From: Aristolochia californica
Taxonomy: Eukaryota; Streptophyta; Magnoliopsida; Piperales; Aristolochiaceae
Length of the DNA: 64,000 bases
Assembly: GCA_029961685.1 (NCBI GenBank)
Contig: JARWKL010000001.1
Span: 31,198,295 to 31,262,294, forward strand
Direction of reading: 5' to 3'
The notes under the pieces were generated by a model, which saw only the letters and a program-made list of their open reading frames with translations, did not search any database and was not told the origin of the DNA. Made by a program: the position numbers and the translations under genes. Positions within the stretch are counted from its first letter, which is position 1. Each line of letters begins with the position of its first letter. Positions 1 through 12,500 of the stretch are shown here, in pieces.

Positions 1-155
1 ATAATTGAAAAAAGGAAAATCCTTTTCAATCCTAACGTGAAAGGAGAAGTATAAGAGAGTTCTTTTCACAAAAAAAACGTCATAAGAAACCCTCAAACAG
101 TGCTGGATTCATATTCAACTCACCGAGTTACTAGATCCAAGGATAGGGACCGTAA
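1..155. other. Non-satellite sequence flanking the array
   Basis: This stretch cannot be aligned to any phase of the 672-bp monomer that fills the rest of the window. Satellite homology begins abruptly at about 156-157, with the aaaaatccc that precedes the pyrimidine-rich part of the monomer. No long open frame, terminal repeat or known element is visible. A small inverted repeat (aaaagg at 10-15, cctttt at 21-26) could form a weak hairpin, but such short arms are common in AT-rich DNA. It may be the end of a mobile element inserted in the array, or the true chromosomal flank. With only 155 bases these cannot be told apart. Confidence 0.75.
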
Positions 156-1410
156 CAAAAATCCCTCGCCTCTCCCTTTTCTCGACAATTGCCAAACCTG
201 ATATATACAAACTAGAAAGTGCTTATAATCCCTAAAAATTACAGACACTCTTTGGAATTATCTCTCTCTACATTTGTGCATTGTGTATTTCCATTTTAGA
301 TGTACTCTTTTTTCTAAAATGAAAACTTTGAGTTTTCGCTCTCCCTTCAACCTATAAACCAAAAAGGCAAATAGATCACGACCAAATAAAAATTTTAGGG
401 TTTATGTATGGAAAAAATTTTAAACAATAAAAAATTTTACTAAGGAAAATTTATTCACATACCACAAAAGAAGAAAAAAGTTTTGTTGTCCAAGTTTGGG
501 AAATTCCACTAGTCAACCCCCAACAGCTTGTAATTTTATAAGAAAGAGATTTCTTCCACACATTCTTTAAAAACGAATATGCATGTTTGAAACATGTTAA
601 ACATGCAAACACCTATGGATCCAAACCTTTTAAAGAGAATAACAAACGCTCATTAAATTCTCAAGTGAACGTGGGGTGGGATATTTACCCGAGTCAAACA
701 AGCCATTATTTTGCCCATTTACAAAAAGCTTACCTGACGATCATAGATGATTGTAAAGTGATTTATCATGCGTAACGGGCTATATTACCCTAAGAAATGG
801 CTTATGGATTGGGAGTCAACACTCAGTTAAAAATCCCCTGCCTCCCCCTTTTCCAGACGATTGCAAAACCTGATATATAAAAACTAAAAAGAGCTTACAA
901 TGCTTAAAAATTATGGACACTCTTTGGAATTATCTGTCCTACATTTGTGCATTGTGCATTTCCATTTTAGATGTACACTTTTTTATTAAATCAAAACTTT
1001 GAGTTTTCGCTCTCCCTTCATCCCGTAAACCAAAAACGCAAATAGATCACAACAAAATGAAAATTTTAGAGTTTATGTATGGTAAAATTTTAAAACAATA
1101 ACAAATGTAAGTACAGAAAATTTATTCACACACAACAAATGAACACAAAAGTTTTGTTGTCCAAGTTTGGGAAATTCCACAAGTTTGTAACCCTAACAGC
1201 TTCAAATTTTATAAGAAAGAGATTTCTTCCACACATGCTTTAAAAATGGATGTGCATGCCTGAAACTTGTTAAAGATGCAAATCACCTATGGATCCAAAA
1301 TTTTTAAAGAGAATATAAAACGCTCATTAAATTCTCAGGTGAACGTGCGGAGGGATATTTACCTAAGTCAGACCAGCCAATATTTTTCCCATATACAAAA
1401 AGCAGACCTA

Positions 1411-1428
1411 ACAATCATAGATGATTGT
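1411..1428. other. Conserved dyad in the monomer (candidate protein-binding site)
   Basis: Here the sequence reads acaatcatagatgattgt: two perfect 8-base inverted arms around a 2-base spacer. Most other monomers carry acgatcat as the left arm, one base from perfect symmetry, and the dyad is retained through the diverged left, core and right regions. It lies about 145-160 bases after the anchor. Conservation together with symmetry is what a dimeric DNA-binding protein site would look like. It does not resemble the mammalian CENP-B box. Binding is pure inference. Confidence 0.4.
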
Positions 1429-1450
1429 AAAGTGATTTATCATGCGTAAC

Positions 1451-1464
1451 GGGCTATATTACCC
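1451..1464. other. Conserved GGG-N-ATAT-N-CCC imperfect dyad
   Basis: The motif gggctatattaccc has three G and three C at its ends around a central atat, and occurs in nearly every monomer about 22 bases after the previous dyad. Several limits of higher-order blocks (near 18,675, 25,367 and 43,292) fall in or directly after this motif. It may simply be a well-conserved stretch in which exchange points are hard to place, rather than a signal. Confidence 0.35.
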
Positions 1465-2480
1465 TAAGAAATGACATATGGATTGGGAGTCAACACTCAG
1501 TTTAAAATCCCCTATCTCCCCCTTTTCCCGACAATTGCGAAACCTGATATATAAAAACTAAAAAGAGCTAACAATCCCAAAAAATTATAGACACTCTTTG
1601 CAATTATCTCTTTCTACATTTGTGCATTGTGCATTTCCATTTTAGATGTAAAATTTTTTCTTAAATCAAAACTTTTAGTTTTCGCTCTCCCTTCATCCCG
1701 TAAAGAAAAAACACAAATAGATCACAAAAAAATGAAAATTTTAGAGTTGATGAATGGAAAAAATTTAAAACAATAACAAATGTAAGTAAAGAAAATTTTT
1801 TGCACACCACAAATGAACACAAAAGTTTTGTTGTCCAAGTTTGGGAAATTCCACTAGTTCAACCCTAACAGCTTTGAATTTTATATGAAACAGATTTCAT
1901 CCACACATGCTTTAAAAATGGATATGCATGCTTGAAACATGTTAAACATGCAAATCACCTATGAATCCAAACCTTTTAAAGAGAATAACAAACACTAATT
2001 AAATTCTCAAGTGAACGTGTGGTGGGATATTTACCTGAGTCAAACAGGCCATTAATTTGCCCATTTACAAAAAGCTGACCTAACGATCATAGATAATTGT
2101 AAAGTGATTTATCATGCATAACAGGTTATAGTACCCTAAGAAATGACTTATGAATTGGGAGTCAAGACTCAGTTAAAAATCCCTGCCTCCCCCTTTTTCC
2201 CGATGATTGCAAAACCTGATATATAAAAACTAAGAAGAGCTTACAATCCCTAAAAATTACTGAAACTCTTTGGAATTATCTCGCTCTACATTTGTGCACT
2301 GTGCGTTTTCATTTTAGATGTACACTTTTTTCATAAATCAAAACTTTGAGTTTTCGCTCTCCCTTCATCCTGTAAACCAAAAAGGCAAATAGATCACTAC
2401 AAAATGAAAATTTTAGAGTTCATGTACAGAAAAAAATTTAAAACAATAATAAATGTAAGAAAAGAAAATTTATTCACAAA

Positions 2481-2579
2481 CATTTTTTTTTCCAAGTTTA
2501 GGAAATTCCACTAGTTCAACCCCAAATGAATACAAACGTTTTTTTGTCCAAGTTTGGGAAATTCCACTAGTTCAACCCC
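2481..2579 (+). repeat. Short internal tandem duplication inside a monomer
   Basis: The segment ccaagttt..ggaaattccactagttcaacccc occurs twice in succession with a period of about 56 bases, first at about 2,492 and again at about 2,548. The first copy is also shortened on its left side. The monomer therefore measures 713 bp from anchor to anchor (1939 to 2652), a net gain of about 40. It is the only clearly enlarged monomer seen in the window, and fits replication slippage. Confidence 0.85.
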
Positions 2580-3324
2580 AACAGCTTAGAATTTTATAAG
2601 AAAGAGATTTCCTCCACACATGCTTAAAAAATGGATTTGCTTGTTTTAAACATGTTAAAGATGCAAATCACCTATGGATCCAAAGCTTTTGAAGAGAATA
2701 ACAAACGCTCATTAAATTCTGAAGTGAACGTGCGGTGGGATATTTACCCAAGTCAAACAAGCCATTATTTTGCCCATCTACAAAAAGCTGACCCAACGAT
2801 CATGGATGATTGTAAAGTGATTTATCATGCGTAACGGGCTATATTACCTTAAGAAATGACTTATGGATTGGGAGTCAAGACTCAGTTAAAAATCCCTGCC
2901 TCCCCCTTTTTCCCGACGATTGCAAAACCTGACATTTAAAAACTAAGAAGAGCTTACAATCCCTAAAAATTATAGAAACTCTTCGGAGTTATCTCGCTCT
3001 ACATTTGTGCATTGTGCATTTCCATTCTACATGTACTCTTTTTTCTTAAAAAAAAAATTTGAGTTTTCGCTCTCTCTTCATCCCGTAAACCAAAAAGGCA
3101 AATAGATCACAACAAAATGAAAATTTTGGAGTTCAAGTACGTAAAAAATTTAAAACAATAACAAATATAAGTAAAGAAAATTTATTCACACACCACAAAT
3201 GAACACAAAAGTTTTGTTGTCCAAGTTTGGGAAATTCCAATAGTTAAACCCCAACAGCTTGGAGTTTTATAGGAAAGAGATTTCCTCCACACATGCTTTA
3301 AAAATGGATATGCATGTTTTAAAC

Positions 3325-3783
3325 ATGTTAAAAATGCAAATCAGTTAAAAATCCCCCGCCTCCCCGTTTTCCTGACAATTTCAAAACTGGATATATAAAA
3401 ACTAAAAAGAGCTGACAATCCCTAAAAGCTATGGACACTCTTTGGAATTATCTCTCTCTATATTTGTGCATTGTGCATATCCATTTTAGATGTACACGTT
3501 TTTCTTAAATCAAAATTTTGAGTTTTCGCTCTCCCTTCATCCCGTAAACCAAAAAGGCAAACAGATCACAACCAAATGAAAATTTTAGAGTTTACGTATG
3601 GACAAAATTTAAAACAATAACAAATGTTAGTAAAGAAAATTTATTCACACACCTCAAATGAAGACAAAAGTTTTGTTTTCCAAGTTTGGAAAATTCCAGT
3701 ACTTCAACCCTAACAGCTTGGAATTTTATAAGAAAGTGATTTCATCCACAGATGCTTTAAAATTTGATATGCATGCTTGAAAC
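3325..3783 (+). repeat. Truncated 459-bp monomer with a 213-bp internal deletion
   Basis: The sequence runs directly from gcaaatca to gttaaaaatccc at about 3,342-3,345, so the interval holding ggatcc, both dyads and the end of the unit is missing. In the preceding complete monomer the same two points lie at about 2,670 and 2,884, giving a loss of about 213 bases. In canonical sequence both deletion ends contain short ca/agtt-like matches, so microhomology-mediated loss is plausible. The next anchor is at 3784 and the repeat resumes in phase. Confidence 0.85.
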
Positions 3784-5366
3784 ATGTTAAAGATGCAAAT
3801 CACCTATGGATCCAAACCTTTTAAAGAGAATGAAAAATGCTCATTAAATTCTCAAGTGAACGTGCGGTGGAATATTTACCTCAATCAAACTAGCCATTAT
3901 TTTGGCCTTTTCCAAAAAGCTGACCTAACGATCATAGATGATTGTAAAGTGATTTATCATGCGTAACGGGCTACATTAACCTAAGAAATGACTTATGGAT
4001 TGGGAGTCAGCACTCAGTTAAAAATCCCCCGCTTCCCCCTTTTCCCGACGATTGCAAAACCTGATATATAAATTTAAAAAGAGCTTACAATCCCTAAAAA
4101 CTACAGACACTCTTTGGAATTATCTCTCTCTATATTTGTGAATTGTGCATTTCCATTTTAGATGTACTCTTTTTTCTTAAATCAAAAATTTGAGTTTTCG
4201 CTTTCCCTTCATCCCGTAAACCAAAAAGGCAACTAGATCACAACCAAATGAAAATTTTAGAGTTTATGGATGAAAAAAAGTTTAAACAATAAAAAATGTT
4301 AGTAAAGAAAATTTATTCGCACACCACAAATGAAGATAAAAGTTTTGTTGTCCAAGTTTTGGAAATTCCACTAGTTAACCCCCAATAGCTTGGAATTTTA
4401 TAAGAAAGAGATTTCTTCCACACATGCTTTAGAAATGAATATGCATGCTTGAAACATGTTAAAGATGCAAATCACCTATGTATCCAAACCTTTTAAAAAG
4501 AATAACAAACAATCATTAAATTCTCAAGTGAACATGCGGTGGGATATTTACCCGAGTCAAAATAGCCATTATTTTGCCCATTTACAAAAAGCTTACCTGA
4601 CGATCATAGATGATTGTAAAGTGATTTATCATGCGTAACGGGCTATATTACCCTAGGAAATGATTTATGGATTGGGAGTCTATACTCTGTTAAAAATCTC
4701 CTGCCTCCCCCTTTTCCCGACGACTGCAAAACCTAATAAATCAAAACTAAAAAGTGCACACAATCCCTAAACATTATAGTCACTCTTAGGAATTATCTCT
4801 CTCTACATTTTTCCATTGTGCATTTCCATTTTAGAAATACTCTTTTTTCTTAAAACAAAACTTTGAATTTTTGCTCTCCCTTCATCCTGTAAACCAAAAA
4901 GGCAAATAGATCACTACAAAATGAAAATTTTAGAGTTTATGTATCGAAAAAATTTAAACAATAACAAATGTAAGTAAAGAAAATTTCTTCACACACCACA
5001 AATGAACACAAAATTTTTGTTTTCCAAGTTATGGAAATTCCATTAGTTCAATCCTAACAGCATGGAATTTTATAAGAAAGAGATTTCTTCCACGCTTGCT
5101 TTAAAAATGGATCTGAAAGCTTGAAAAATGTTAAAGGTGCAAATCAACTACGGATCCAAACCTTTTAAAGAGAATAACAAACACTCATTAAATTCTCAAG
5201 TGAACGTGCGGTGGGATATTTACCCGAGTCAAACATGCCATTATTTTGCCCAATTACAATAAGTTGACCTAATGTTCATAGATGATTGTAAAGTGATTTA
5301 TCATGCGTAATGGGCTATATTACCCTATGAAATTAATTGAGGATTGGGAGTCAAGACTCAGTTAAA

Positions 5367-8300
5367 AATCCCCCGCCACCCCCTTTTCTCGACAATTGCA
5401 AAACCTGATATATAAAAACTAGAAAGTGCTTAAAATCCCTAAAAATTACAGACATTCTTTGGAATTATCTCTCTCTACATTTGTGCATTGTGTATTTCCA
5501 TTTTAGGTCTACTCTTTTTCCTAAAATCAAAACTTTGAGTTTTCGCTCTCCCTTCATCCCATAAACCAAAAAGGCAAATAGATCACAACCAAATGAAAAT
5601 TTTTGAGTTTGTGTATGGAAAAAATTTAAAACAATAACAAATGTTAGTAAAGAAAATTTATTCACACACCACAAATGAAGACAAAATTTTCTTGTCCAAG
5701 TTTGGAAAATTCCACTAGTTAACCCCCAACAACTTGGAATTTTATAAGAAGAAGATTTCTTCCACACATGCTTTAAAAAAGAATATGCATGCTTCAAACA
5801 TGTTAAAGATGCAAATCACCTATGGATCCAAACTTTTTAAAGAGAATAACAAATGCTCATTAAATTCCCAAGGGAACGTGCGGTGGGATATTTAGCCGAG
5901 TCAAACAAGCCATTATTTTGCCCATTTACAAAAAGCTGACCTGACGATCATAGATGATTGTTAAGTGATTTATCATGCATAACGGGCTATATTACCCTAA
6001 GAAATGACTTATGGATTGGGATTCAACACTCAGTTAAAAATCCCCAGCCTCTCCCTTTTTTCGATGATTGCAAAACATGATTTATACAAACTAAAAAGAG
6101 CTTACAATGCTTAAAAATTACAGACACTCTTTGGAATTATCTCTCTCCACATTTGTGCATTGTGCATTTCCATTTTAGATGTACCCTTTTTTCTTAAATC
6201 AAAACTTTGAGTTTTCGCTCTCCCTTCATCCCGTAAACCAAAAAGGCAAATAGATCACAAAAAAATGAAAATTTTAGAGTTTACGTATGGAAAAATTTTA
6301 AAACAATAACCAATGTAAGTAAAGAAAATTTATTCACACACCACAAATGAACACAAAAGTTTTGTTGTCCAAGTTTGGGAAAATCCACTAGTTGTTAACC
6401 CTAATGGCTTGGAATTTTATAAGAAAGAGATTTCTTCCACACATGCTTTAAAAACGGATATGCATGCTTGAAACATGTTAGAGATGCAAATCACATATAG
6501 ATCCAAAACTTTTGAAGAGAATAACAAACGCTCATTAAACTCTCAGGTGAACGTATAGTGGGATATTTACTTGAGTCAAACCAGCCACTATTTTTCCCAT
6601 ATACAAAAAGCTGACCTAACGATCATAGATGATTGTGAAGTGATTTATCATGCATAACGGGCTATATTACCCTAAGAAATGAAATATGGATTGGGAGTCA
6701 GCACTCAGTTAAAAATCCCCTGCCTCCCCCTTTTCCCGACGATTGCAAAACCATATATATAAAAACTAAAAAGAGCTTACAATCCCTGAAAATTATAGAC
6801 ACTCTTTGGAATTATCTCTTTCTAAATTTGTGCATTCTGAATTTACATTTTAGATGTACACTTTTTTCTTAAATAATAACTTTTAGTTTTCGCTCTACCT
6901 TCATCCCGTAAACAAAAAAGGCAAATAGATCACAAAAAAATGAAAATTTTAGAGTTGATCAATGGGAAAAATTTTAAACAATAAAAAATGTTAGTAAAGA
7001 ATATTTATTCGCACACCACTAATGAACACAAAAGTTTTGATGTCCAAGTATGGCAAATTCCACTAGTTCAACCCTAAGAGCTTGGAATTTTATAAGAAAG
7101 AGATTTCATCCACACCTGCTTAAAAAATGGATATGCATGCTTGAAACATGTTAAAGATGCAAATCACCTAGGGATCCAAACCTTTTAAAGAGAATAACAA
7201 ACGCTCATTAAATTCTCAAGTGACGTGCTGTGGGATATTTACCTGAGTCAAACAAGCCATTATTTTGCCAATTTACAAAAAGCTGACCTAATGATCATAG
7301 ATGATTGTAAAGTGATTTATCATGTGTAACGGGCTATATTACCCTAAGAAATGACTTATGGATTGGGAGGCAACACTCAGTTAAAAATCCCCCGCCTCCC
7401 CGTTTTCCCAACAATTGCAAAACCTGATATATAAAAACTAAAAAGAGCATACAATCCTTAAAAGCTACAGACACTCTTTGGAATTATCTCTCTCTACATT
7501 TGTACATTGTGAATTTCCATTTAAGATGTACTCTATTTTCTTAAATCAAAACTTTTAATTTTCGTTCTCCCTTTATCCCGTAAACCAAAAAGGCAAACAG
7601 ATCTTAACCAAATGAAAATTTTAGAGTTTATGTATGGAAAAAATTTAAAACAATAAAACTTTTTAGTAAAGAAAATTTATTCACACACCACAAATTTAGA
7701 CAAAAGTTTTGTGGTCAAAGTTTGGGAAATTCCACTAGTTAACCCCCAACAGCTTGGAATTTTATAAGAAAGAGATTTCTTCCACACATGCTTTAAAAAC
7801 AAATAGGCGAGCTTGACACATGTTAAAGATGCAAACCACCTATGGATCCAATCCTTTTATAGAGAATAACAAACGCTCATTAAATTCTAAAGTGAATGTG
7901 CGGTAGGATATTTACCTGAGTAAAAAAAGCTATTATTTTGCCCATTTACAAAAAGCTGACCTGACGATCATAGATGATTGTAAAGTGATTTATCTTGCGT
8001 AACGGGCTATATTACCCTAAGAAATGACTTATGGATTGGGTGTCAACACTCAGTTAAAAATCCCTTGCCTCCCCCTTTTCCTAATGATTGCAAAACCTAA
8101 TAAATCAAAACTAAAAAGTGCACACAATCCCTAAACAATACAATCACACTTTGGAATTATCACTCTCTACAATTGTCCATTGTGCATTTCCATTTTAGTT
8201 ATACTCTTTTTTCTTAAATAAAAACTTTGTGTTTTTGCTCTCCCTTCATCCCGTAAACCAAAAAGGCAAATAGATCACAACAAAATGAAAATTTTAGAGT

Positions 8301-9163
8301 TTATGTATGGAAAAAATTTTAAACAATAACAAATGTAAGTAAAGAAAATTTCTTCACACACCACAAATGAACACAAAAGTTTTATTGTCCAAGTTTGGGA
8401 AATTCCACTAGTTCAATCCTAACAACTTGGAATTTTATCAGAAAGAGATTTCTTCCACGCTTGCTTTAAAAATGGATCTGCAAGCTTGAAAAATGTTAAA
8501 GGTGCGAATCAACTATGGATCCAAACCATTTAAAGAGAATAAAAAATGCTCATTAAATTCTCAAGTGAACGTGCAGTGGGATATTTACCCGAGTCAAACA
8601 TGCTATTATTTTGCCCATTTGCAATAAGCTGACCTAACATTCATAAATGATTGTAAAGTGATTTATCATGCGTAACAAGCTATATTACAATAAGAAATTA
8701 CTTATGCATTGGGAGTCAAGGCTCAGTTAAAAATCCCCCGCCTCCCCCTTTTCTTGATGATTGCAAAACCTGATATATAAAAACTAGAAAGTGCTTACAA
8801 TCCCAAAAAATTACAGATGCTCTTTGGAATTATCTCTCTCTACATTTGTTCATTGTGCATTTCAATTTTAGTTGTACACTTTTTTCTGAAATCAAAACTT
8901 TTAGTTTCGGTCTCCCTTTATCCCGTAAACAAAAAAGGCAAATAGATCACAAAAAAATGAAAATTTTAGAGTTGAAGAATGGAAAAAATTTAAAACAATT
9001 ACTAATGTAAGTAAAGAAATTTTTTCATACACCACAAAAGAACTCAAAAGTATTGTTGTCCAAGTTTGGGAAATTCCAATAGTTCAACCCTAACAGCTTT
9101 GAATTTTATAAGAAAGAGATTTCATCGACACATGCTTTAAAAATGGATATGCGTGCTTGAAAC
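5367..9163 (+). repeat. Left block L2: shortened second copy of the old order
   Basis: Anchors are 5800, 6475, 7148, 7820 and 8493. The first intervals match the start of L1. The 7148-7820 interval then looks mosaic: its first part matches the 3325 monomer (cccgttttcc, aaaagctac-like), while its later part carries the gttaaccccc mark of the 3784 monomer. The following interval carries the cctaataaatc subtype, as does the one after 4456. About three monomers of the L1 order therefore appear to have been lost here. Assignment of each monomer is by marker comparison, not by alignment scores. Confidence 0.5.
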
Positions 9164-9599
9164 ATGTTAAAGATGCAAATCACCTATGGATCCAAACATT
9201 TTCAAGAGAATGACAAATGCTCATTAAATTCTCAAGTGAACGTGCAGTGGGATATTTACCTGAGTCAAAGAAGCAATTATTTAGCCCATTTACAAAAAGC
9301 TGACCTAACGATCATAGATGATTGTAAAGTGATTTATCATGCATAACGGGCTATATTACCCTAAGAAATGACATCTGGATTGGGAGTCAATACTCAGTTA
9401 AAAATCCCCCGCCTCCCCCTTTTCCCGACGATTGCAAATCCTGATATATAAAAACTAAAAAGAGCTTACAATCCCAAAAAGTTACAGACACTCTTTGGAA
9501 TTATATCTCTCTACATTTGTGAAATGTGCATTTCCATTTTAGATGTACTCTTTTTTTTTAAATCAAAACTTTTAGTTTTCACTCTCCCTTCATCCCGTA

Positions 9600-12500
9600 A
9601 ACCAAAAACGTAAATAGATCACAACAAAATGAAAATTTCAGAGTTTTTGTATGGAAAAAATTTAAACAATAACAAATCTAAGTAAAGAATATTTATTCAC
9701 ACACCACAAATCAACACAAAAGTTTTGTTGTCAAAGTTTGGGAAATTCCAATAGTTGTTGATCCTATCAGCTTGGAATTTTATAAGAAAGAGATTTCTTC
9801 CACACATGCTTTAAAAAGGGATATGCATGCTTGAAACATGTTAAAGATGCTAATCACCTACGGATCCAAACCTTTTAAAGAGAATAACAAATGCTCATTA
9901 AATTCTCAAGTGAACGTACGGTGGGATATTTACCCGAGTCAAACAAGCCATTATTTTGCCCATTTACAAAAACCTGACCTAACGATCATAGACGATTGTA
10001 AAGTGATTTATCATGCGAAACGGGCTATATTACCCAAAGAAATGATTTATGGATTGGGAGTCAACACTCAGTTAAAAATCCCCCGTCTCTCCCTTTTCCC
10101 AATGATTGCAAAACCTGATACATAAAAACTAAAATGTGCTTAAAATCCCTAAATATTATAGGAAGTCTTTGGAATTATCTCTCGCTACATTTGTGCAATG
10201 TGCATTTCCAATTTAGATGCACTCTTTTTTCTTAGAACAAAACTTAGAGTTTTCGCTCTCCCTTCATCCCGTAAACCAAAAAGTTAAATATATCACAACA
10301 AAATGAAAATTTGAGTTGATGTCTGGAAAAAATTTAAAACAATAACAAATGTAAGTAAATAAAATTTATTCACACACCAAATATGAACACAAAAGTTTTG
10401 TTGTCCACGTTTGGGAAATTCCACTAGATCTACCCTAAACAATTGGAATTTTATAAGAAAGAGATTTCTTCCACGCATGCTTTAAAAATGGATATGCATG
10501 CTTGAAACAAGTTAAAGATGCAAATAACCTATGGATCCAAACCTTTTAAAAAGAATAAAAAATACTCAATAAGTTTTCAAGTGAACGTTCGGTGGGATAT
10601 TTACCCGAGTCAAACAAGCTATTATTTTACCAATTTACAAAAAGCTGACCTAATGATCATAAATGATTATAAAGTGATTTATCATGTGTAACGGGCTACA
10701 TTACCCTAAGAATTGACTGATGGATTGGGAGTCAACACTTAGTTAAAAATCCCCCGCCTCCCTCTTTTCCCGACGATTGCAAAACCGGACATATAAAAAC
10801 TAAAAAGAGCTTACAATCCCTAAAAATTATAGACACTCTTTGGAATTATCTCTCTCTACATTTGTGCATTGTGCATTTCCGTTTCAGATTTACACTTTTT
10901 TCTTAAATCAAAACTTTTAATTTTCGCTCTCCCTTCATCCCGTAAACCAAAAAGGCAAATAGATCACAACAAAATAAAAATTTTAGAGTTTTTGTATGGA
11001 AAAAATTTAAACAATAAGAAATGTAAGTAAGGAAAATTTATGCACACATCACAAATAAACACAAAAGTTTTGTTGTCAAAGTTTGGGAAATTCCACTAGT
11101 TGTTGACGCTATCAGCTTGGAATTTTATAAGAAAGATATCTCTTCCTCACATGCTTTAAAAATGGATATGCATGCTTGAAACATGTTAAACATTGAAATC
11201 ACCAATGGATCCAAACCTTTTAAAGAGAATAAAAAATTCTCATTAAATTCTCAAGTGAACGTGCGTTGGGATATTTATCCGAGTCAAACAAGCCATTATT
11301 TTGCCCATTTACAAAAACCTGACCTAACAATCATAGACGATTGTAAAGTGATTGATCATGGGAAACGGGCTATATTACCCAAAGAAATGACTTATGGATT
11401 GGGAGTCACAACTCAGTTAAAAATCCCCCGTCTCCCCCTTCTCTCAATGATTGGAAAACCTGATATATAAAAACTAAAATGTGCTTACAATCCCTAAATA
11501 TTATAGGAAGTCTTTGGAATTATCTCTCGCTACATTTGTGCAATGTGCATTTCCAATTTAGATGTACCCTTTTTTCTTAAAACAAAACTTAGAGTTTTCA
11601 CTCTCCCTTCATCCCGTAAACCAAAAAGTTAAATAGATCAAAACAAAGTGAAAATTTGAGTTGATGTCTGGAAAAAATTTAAAACAATAACAAATGTAAG
11701 TAAAGAAAATTTATTCGAACACCACAAATGAACACAAAAGTTTTGTTGTCCAAGTTTGGGAAATTCCACTAGATCAACCCTAAACACTTGGAATTTTATA
11801 AGAAAGAGATTTCTTCCACACATGCTTTAAAAATGGACATGCATGCTTGAAACATGTTAAAGATGCAAATAACCTATGGATCCAAACCTTTTAAAATGAA
11901 TAAAAAATAATCAATAAGTTTTCAAGTGAACGTGCGGTGGGATATTTACCCGAGTAAAACAAACAATTATTTTGCCAATTTACAAAAACTTGACCTAACG
12001 ATCATAGATGATTGTAAAGTGATTCATCATGCGTAACGGGCTCTATTACCCTAAGAAATGACTTATGGATTGGGAGTCAACACTCAATTAAAAATCCCCC
12101 GCCTCCCCCTTTTCCCGACGATTGCAAAACCAGATATATAAATACTAGAAAGAGCTTACCATCCCTAAAAATTCTACACTCTTCGAAATTATCTCTCTCC
12201 ACATTTTTGCAATGTGCATTTCCATTTTAGATGTACTCTTTTTTTTTAATACAAACTTTTAGTTTTCACTCTCCCTTCATCCCGTAAACCAAAAAGGCAA
12301 ATAGATCACAACAAAATCAAAATTTTAGAGTTTTTGTTTGGAAAAAATTTAAACAATAAAAAATTTAAGTAAAGAAAATTTATTCACACACCACAAATGA
12401 ATACAAAAGTTTTGTTGTCCAAGTTTGGGAAATTCACTAGTTGTTGACCCTAACAGCTTGGAATTTAATAAGAAATAGATTTCTTCCACACATGCTTTGA

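Larger units (their letters stand above)
1267..1938 (+). repeat. Representative 672-bp monomer
   Basis: One monomer, given anchor to anchor, to serve as a landmark map. In order it shows a BamHI-type ggatcc at 1291-1296 and an 8-bp-arm dyad at 1411-1428. These are followed by gggctatattaccc at 1451-1464, a pyrimidine-rich strand at about 1508-1530, and a ctctcccttcatcccgtaaa block near 1686-1705. An A/T-rich stretch follows at about 1725-1800. Next come ttgttgtccaagtttggg near 1827-1844 and the palindromic atgcatgc at about 1924-1931, just before the next anchor. These landmarks recur in almost every copy. The open frame spanning the first 180 bases is present in some copies and interrupted in many others, so it is not annotated as a gene. 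Confidence 0.9.
157..5366 (+). repeat. Left block L1: eight diverged monomers, first copy of an old order
   Basis: Anchors lie at 594, 1267, 1939, 2652, 3325, 3784, 4456 and 5128. The first part resembles the block starting near 5,367 at an offset of about 5,207 bases, which equals eight monomers less the internal loss near 3,345. Shared subtype marks include ctagaaagtgctta (212 and 5,419), caatgcttaaaaatta (about 897 and 6,104), ctcaggtgaacgt (1,335 and 6,541) and the agagttgat variant near 1,743 and 6,951. Divergence between the two blocks is clearly larger than in the central core, so this order is old. Confidence 0.6.

Noticed and set aside
1..155. Terminal repeat of an LTR retrotransposon
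   Set aside because: No terminal tg/ca pair, primer-binding site or polypurine tract could be identified in so short a stretch.
220..240. ccctaaa and aaccctaa heptamers resembling plant telomere repeats
   Set aside because: They occur as single units at fixed monomer positions, never in tandem, so they are not interstitial telomere arrays.
594..780. Short open frames on the + strand of about 60 codons in many monomers
   Set aside because: The frame recurs only because the repeat recurs. Numerous copies have stops or frameshifts, and no protein family, codon bias or gene signals are recognisable.
1275..1284. atgcaaat in most monomers, identical to the animal octamer motif
   Set aside because: Eight bases in an AT-rich repeat with no promoter context; no support for regulation.
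1267..1938. Four-fold 168-bp substructure of the monomer
   Set aside because: The length fits, but I could not align quarters or halves of the monomer to one another by eye.
5465..5797. Reverse-strand open frames (62-124 codons), for example here and at 57,406-57,780
   Set aside because: They lie in the AT-rich part of the monomer, differ in length from copy to copy, and show low-complexity F/K/L-rich translations typical of chance frames.
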